From Desemzia sp045528445 (GTDB taxonomy: Bacteria; Bacillota; Bacilli; Lactobacillales; Carnobacteriaceae): a stretch of DNA of 64,000 bases. The notes beneath the pieces were generated by a model. It saw only the letters and a program-made list of their open reading frames with translations, did no database searches and was not told where the DNA came from. Positions 60,444-64,000 of this stretch are shown here, in pieces (the first letter of the stretch is position 1; every line of letters begins with the position of its first letter). The DNA lies in assembly GCF_045528445.1 (NCBI RefSeq), contig NZ_JBGQQU010000003.1, forward strand, positions 1 to 64,000. The letters run 5' to 3'. The position numbers and the translations under genes were made by a program.

Positions 60444-60878
60444 TTAATAAAATGAGCGTCCGTAACTTAGTGTAGCTATTTCATCTAATTGCTGCTGCTC
60501 TTCTTTTTTTTCTAATTCCAGAGCTGACCACAATTCTTTTTCTTTTAATTTTTCCATCACTTTTTTATCTTTATGTGCTTCAACTAATTTAGCTTGTGCA
60601 TCTTCCAACTCTTTTTGAGTCAAATCCAGTTGATTTTTTTGCTGAATGATTTTTTCGTCCAGCAACGCTTTATACAATTGCTGGTGGCGTAAATCATTGA
60701 TTTTTGTTGTCGTCAGCTGATCATTTTTTATTTTAGTATTCTCCCGAATCAAATCTTCCAATACTGCTTTTTGAGCTTCGATTTTTACTTGTACTTGGCC
60801 TACTGTTCGCTTAGCCATTTCTTCGATGTCTGAACGCCAATCCAAGATTTTTTCCATTGAAAATTTCTGACTTGCCAC
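60444..60878 (-). CDS. fliJ: Flagellar export chaperone FliJ, 144 aa
   Basis: A nearly all-helical coiled coil (MEKILDWRSDIEEMAKRTVGQVQVKIEAQKAVLEDLIRENTKIKN). It sits between fliI and fliK, which is the fixed place of fliJ. It links the ATPase ring with FlhA. The start is probably GTG 60878, preceded by TTGAGGTG; another GTG is at 60887. Sequence conservation is low, so the assignment rests mainly on position and coiled-coil character. Confidence 0.8.
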   Translation of the reverse strand: MASQKFSMEKILDWRSDIEEMAKRTVGQVQVKIEAQKAVLEDLIRENTKIKNDQLTTTKINDLRHQQLYKALLDEKIIQQKNQLDLTQKELEDAQAKLVEAHKDKKVMEKLKEKELWSALELEKKEEQQQLDEIATLSYGRSFY

Positions 60879-60909
60879 TTGCTTCACCTCAACTGTTTTC
60901 TCTTATCTG

Positions 60910-62226
60910 TTAAGCACCTTGCATGATTTGACTCAAGGCCGCCTTTGTCTCTTCAAATGTAGAAGGTGCATCCACATTTTGCTTCAAGAAATCTTTTATC
61001 GGACGATTCAATTGGATCGCACGATCTACTAATGGATTACTTCCTTGACGGTAAGCTCCTACATCAATCAGATCTTTTGATTCCGCATAGATCGCTAAGT
61101 TTTCTTTCAGCTTTCCGGATAATTGGTAATGGGTGTCATCTGTAATTTCTTTCATCAAACGACTGATACTGCTTTGGACATCGATCGCCGGATAATGATT
61201 CTCCGAGGCAATTTTCCGAGACAAGACGATGTGTCCATCCAAGATCCCGCGCACCGTATCTGCAATAGGTTCATTCATATCGTCCCCTTCAACCAAAACG
61301 GTGTAAAACGCGGTGATCGATCCTTTATCGGACATACCGCTTCGCTCCAATAGTTTCGGTAAAGTCGTAAATACCGATGGTGTATACCCTTTTGATGTTG
61401 GCGGTTCTCCTGTTGCCAACCCGATCTCCCGCTGCGCCATCGCTACACGAGTGACCGAATCCATCATCAAGACCACTTTTTTCCCTTGGTTTCGGAAATA
61501 TTCTGCGATTGCTGTTGCTACAGAAGCACCTTTCAAACGAACCAAAGGCGGCATATCTGAAGTCGCACAAACTACAACGGATTTTTTATAGCCTTCAGGA
61601 CCCAAGTCTTTTTCTATAAACTCCAGGACCTCACGACCACGCTCTCCGATCAGCCCAATGACGATAATGTCCGCTTCACAGTAACGAGCGATCATCCCAA
61701 GCAATGTACTTTTCCCAACCCCGGAACCGGCGAATATCCCGACCCGTTGGCCTTCACCAACTGTCAGCAACCCATCGATTGCTTTGATCCCGGTTGAGAT
61801 TACATCCTTGATCTTCATACGTGTAAAAGGATTGGGCGCACTTTGGTTTACATTAAAGTTTTCACCATTGATCTCAATATCTTGATACATTGGGCGACCC
61901 AAGCCGTCCATGGTTGTTCCCAACAAATTTTCACTGATTTCAATTTTCAGTGTGGTTCCCGTTGGACGGACCAAACAACCAGGTCCGATTCCTTCTACTT
62001 CATCCAACGGCATCAAAAGGACCGTCTCATCCACAAATCCAACCACTTCACTCAACGCCATTCGGCCGCTGGATTTAATGAGGATTTCACATACCTCTCC
62101 AACAAAAGCATCTAAGCCTTCTACTTTAATGATCAACCCGGTAACTTGACTGACTTTCCCCATTTTCAAGGTATAAGTTTTCTTTTTTAATACTGCTCCA
62201 TACTTTTCAAAAGGAATTTCTATCAC
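60910..62226 (-). CDS. fliI: Flagellum-specific ATPase FliI, 438 aa
   Basis: F1-beta-like ATPase. Walker A is GIFAGSGVGKSTLLGM, Walker B KKVVLMMDSVTRVAMAQ, with GLIGERGREVLEFI (the catalytic Glu in GERGREV). It drives export-substrate unloading. Likely starts at GTG 62226, behind GAGGTGA; no better ATG exists near. It follows fliH by 7 bp. Confidence 0.97.
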   Translation of the reverse strand: MIEIPFEKYGAVLKKKTYTLKMGKVSQVTGLIIKVEGLDAFVGEVCEILIKSSGRMALSEVVGFVDETVLLMPLDEVEGIGPGCLVRPTGTTLKIEISENLLGTTMDGLGRPMYQDIEINGENFNVNQSAPNPFTRMKIKDVISTGIKAIDGLLTVGEGQRVGIFAGSGVGKSTLLGMIARYCEADIIVIGLIGERGREVLEFIEKDLGPEGYKKSVVVCATSDMPPLVRLKGASVATAIAEYFRNQGKKVVLMMDSVTRVAMAQREIGLATGEPPTSKGYTPSVFTTLPKLLERSGMSDKGSITAFYTVLVEGDDMNEPIADTVRGILDGHIVLSRKIASENHYPAIDVQSSISRLMKEITDDTHYQLSGKLKENLAIYAESKDLIDVGAYRQGSNPLVDRAIQLNRPIKDFLKQNVDAPSTFEETKAALSQIMQGA

Positions 62227-62233
62227 TTTACCG

Positions 62234-62983
62234 TCACCTCATTGTTTTCATTTCTGCTACCATTTTGTCGAGTTGTTTTCCTATTTGCAGATCAGTAATG
62301 TTATGAGCTGTTTCGATCACACAGCCGTTTTTTTCCAATGTGTGATCCGTTAACACTACAAATCGAACTTCCTGATTTTTTTGTTCCAATTCCGTTAATT
62401 TCTCTTGGACCAGTTCAGATTGTTCTGGGCGAACCGTTACGGTAATCAGTTTTTCTGTTTTGTTCATGCGAATCAACAGAGGTTTTACCAATTCCAATAC
62501 TTGCTCTGAAGAAGCATCAATGGTTTGATGGACGATCGCTTCCGCCATAGTAGCTGCTAATTGGATCAATTGTTCCTGTTTTTCAACATAGTATTGATTC
62601 ACTAGTTCTTCCGCTTGCTGCACCATTTGCTGGGCACTTTGTTTCAGTGCTGCGGTAGCTCGTTCCCCTTCTTCAGTAGCCACAGCATATCCTTCTGCAT
62701 AACCTTCTTGGTAACCTTGCTCTTTTCCCGCTTCAAAACCCGTTTGTTGAGCAATAGCCTTAATATTTTCTGCTTCTATTTGAGCAGCTTGCAGCAGTTG
62801 TTCTTTTTCTTGCGCTGCTGCTTCTAAGAGACGGTTTACTTTAGTCTGTGCCTCACTGATGGGTCCCGATTCTGCAGAACTGGCAGGTTCTTTTTTGTAT
62901 ACAGTAAAGTCTGTGGTGATCTCTGCCACTTGTGCTTCTTGAGAAGCTCGATCTGCCTTTATCACATTATGAAATAATGACAT
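62234..62983 (-). CDS. fliH: Flagellar assembly protein FliH, 249 aa
   Basis: A helical, Glu/Gln-rich coiled coil with a G-x3-G-type glycine stretch (GFEAGKEQGYQEGYAEGYAVATEEGE), the FliH hallmark, near residue 80-105. A C-terminal V-ATPase E-like domain follows. It regulates FliI. ATG 62983 has GAGGAGAA before it and overlaps the end of fliG by 17 bp. Confidence 0.9.
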   Translation of the reverse strand: MSLFHNVIKADRASQEAQVAEITTDFTVYKKEPASSAESGPISEAQTKVNRLLEAAAQEKEQLLQAAQIEAENIKAIAQQTGFEAGKEQGYQEGYAEGYAVATEEGERATAALKQSAQQMVQQAEELVNQYYVEKQEQLIQLAATMAEAIVHQTIDASSEQVLELVKPLLIRMNKTEKLITVTVRPEQSELVQEKLTELEQKNQEVRFVVLTDHTLEKNGCVIETAHNITDLQIGKQLDKMVAEMKTMR

Positions 62984-63977
62984 CACTTTCTCCTCTTCTC
63001 AAATAAATTTCACCTTGTTCATCCAGCTTGCGAATAACCGCCACAACACTTTGTTGCGCTTCTTCGACTTGTGACAAACGAGCAGGTCCTAAGAATTGCA
63101 TATCTTCCTTCATTGTTTCTACTTGACGGTTGGACAGGTTGCTGTAAACAAAATCTTTGATTTGATCCGATACTCCTTTAAGCGCCAATAACAAGTCGTC
63201 CTTGTTGACCTGACGAAGGACTTTCTGTACATCCGAGCGTTCCAACGTAACAATGTCTTCGAAGGTAAATAGGTTTGCTTTGACTTCATTCGCCAATTCA
63301 GGCTGTCTGTCTTCCAATACTTGGATAATATTTTTCTCGGTACTTCTGCCAACAGAATTTAAAATCTCTACCAACGTTTGTACGCCTCCAACAGCTTCCG
63401 TATTGTTTTCCACATAATTGGAGAATTTATTTTCAATCACTTTTTCGATCTTTTCAATGATCGTAGGCGACGTATGACTGATTGTCCCGATCCGCTCAGC
63501 GATTTCCGATTGTTGTTCAATCGGAAACTCAGCTAATACATTAGCGGCTTTTTCAGGCTGCATGTAGCATAAGATCAACGCTACTGTCTGAGGTTGCTCG
63601 CCCAGTAAAAGATTGGTCAATTGTTGAAGATCCGCCTTGCGCGCAATATCAAATGGGCGCTCACGTAATTGGATTTGATTCAGCATATCGATTACTTCTT
63701 TTGCCCGTTGAGGTCCTAAAGCCTTATTCAATAAATTTTTCGCATAATCGATCCCGCCATCAATAATGTATTCGCGAGCTTGCTGCATCTCAATGAATTC
63801 ATTGACGATTGTATCCCGCTCTTCCGGTTTTACGTAATCGATATTGGCAATTTCATAACTGATTTTTTGAATGATCTTGTCCGGCAGCATCTTCATGATT
63901 TGAGAAGAGGCTTCAGAACCTAATGTAATCATTAAAATAGCGGCTTTCTTCAAGCCGTCTGTTTGTTCATTTTCCAT
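62967..63977 (-). CDS. fliG: Flagellar motor switch protein FliG, 336 aa
   Basis: The torque-generating C-terminal domain has the conserved charged residues in ALKGVSDQIKDFVYSNLSNRQVETMKEDMQFLGPARLSQVEEAQQSVVAVIRKLDEQGEI, including the EEAQ motif. The middle domain has LAEFPIEQQSEIAERIGTI. ATG 63977 follows AGGAAGAG that overlaps the end of fliF. Confidence 0.97.
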   Translation of the reverse strand: MENEQTDGLKKAAILMITLGSEASSQIMKMLPDKIIQKISYEIANIDYVKPEERDTIVNEFIEMQQAREYIIDGGIDYAKNLLNKALGPQRAKEVIDMLNQIQLRERPFDIARKADLQQLTNLLLGEQPQTVALILCYMQPEKAANVLAEFPIEQQSEIAERIGTISHTSPTIIEKIEKVIENKFSNYVENNTEAVGGVQTLVEILNSVGRSTEKNIIQVLEDRQPELANEVKANLFTFEDIVTLERSDVQKVLRQVNKDDLLLALKGVSDQIKDFVYSNLSNRQVETMKEDMQFLGPARLSQVEEAQQSVVAVIRKLDEQGEIYLRRGESDVIIS

Positions 63978-63980
63978 CCG

Positions 63981-64000
63981 CTACTCTTCCTTCATCCAAA
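63981..64000 (-). CDS. fliF: FliF C-terminus (MS-ring), cut by the window edge
   Basis: Only the last codons are seen: TGG ATG AAG GAA GAG TAG, giving WMKEE and a stop. FliF proteins commonly end in a W-L/M-x-E-E-like motif, and fliF precedes fliG in nearly all flagellar operons. Too short to prove, so the name rests mainly on position. Confidence 0.5.

Noticed and set aside
1..64000. tRNA or rRNA genes
   Set aside because: No cloverleaf with a CCA-proximal pattern or rRNA core sequence was noticed. A covariance search would be needed to exclude a stray tRNA.

Overview
The window is AT-rich, low-GC Gram-positive DNA with AGGAGG-type ribosome binding sites and many rho-independent terminators. 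Its mix of genes points to a motile, facultatively anaerobic member of the Lactobacillales, most likely Carnobacteriaceae (Carnobacterium-like). The supporting genes are NrdD/NrdG, two MurE/L25-type housekeeping genes, BrnQ, Dps, an LmrCD-type exporter, a UPF0236 transposase and a complete-looking run of flagellar genes. The genus is an inference; no rRNA or tRNA gene is present to confirm it.

Positions 1-47 kb are mostly short, singly transcribed housekeeping and accessory units. They include a truncated ISLre2/UPF0236 transposase at the left edge, a YvrJ-like peptide, an ACT-domain/UPF0210 pair, two tandem HesB-like proteins, uvrC and a secreted 3D-domain protein. Next come a nucleoside deoxyribosyltransferase, a polyphosphate pair (ppx-ppk), a TipAS-type MerR regulator, brnQ, a LacI-type regulator, a 2-hydroxyacid dehydrogenase, dps under a near-perfect PerR-box promoter, and nrdD-nrdG behind paired NrdR boxes. 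These are followed by an ABC-F protein, a DbpA-like helicase, a YflT-type stress protein, a VOC protein, an acyl-ACP thioesterase, a heterodimeric ABC exporter, an AraC regulator, IS3 remnants, a dicarboxylate/amino-acid symporter, a SixA-CHAD fusion, a MurE-like ligase, a CapA-like lipoprotein, a HAD phosphatase, a LysM-3D protein and ribosomal L25/Ctc.

From 47.2 kb to the right edge everything is on the minus strand and forms one dense flagellar operon. Read in the direction of transcription it runs fliF(end)-fliG-fliH-fliI-fliJ-fliK-flgD-TIGR02530 gene-flgE-flbD/swrD-motA-motB-fliL-fliO-fliP-fliQ-fliR-flhB-flhA-sigD(fliA)-flhO-flhP. It ends at a strong hairpin terminator at 47.1 kb. Stop and start codons overlap repeatedly. 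The motor genes motAB are embedded in the operon, and fliM, fliN/fliY, flhF and flhG are absent from where Bacillus has them. fliO is broken into a 29-residue membrane peptide and a 96-residue soluble part by one in-frame TAA.

The most striking non-coding structure is a family of intergenic arrays, at six places (13.9, 15.0, 25.0, 29.6, 36.5 and 46.6 kb), all with a period of 52 bp. The sequences fall into at least three classes, but each unit carries an inverted repeat and the 52-bp phase is kept even where two classes are mixed in one array. All six arrays lie beside a gene 3-prime end and none lies between divergent genes. I do not recognise this family. Other points of interest are a hairpin-rich 380-bp element with inverted ends at 7.3-7.7 kb and a terminator hairpin whose 3-prime arm holds the ppx ribosome binding site. 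There is also a probable internal start for a free TipAS domain, an ABC-F protein with a degenerate second ATP site, and a MurE whose substrate-specificity motif is DDLN.
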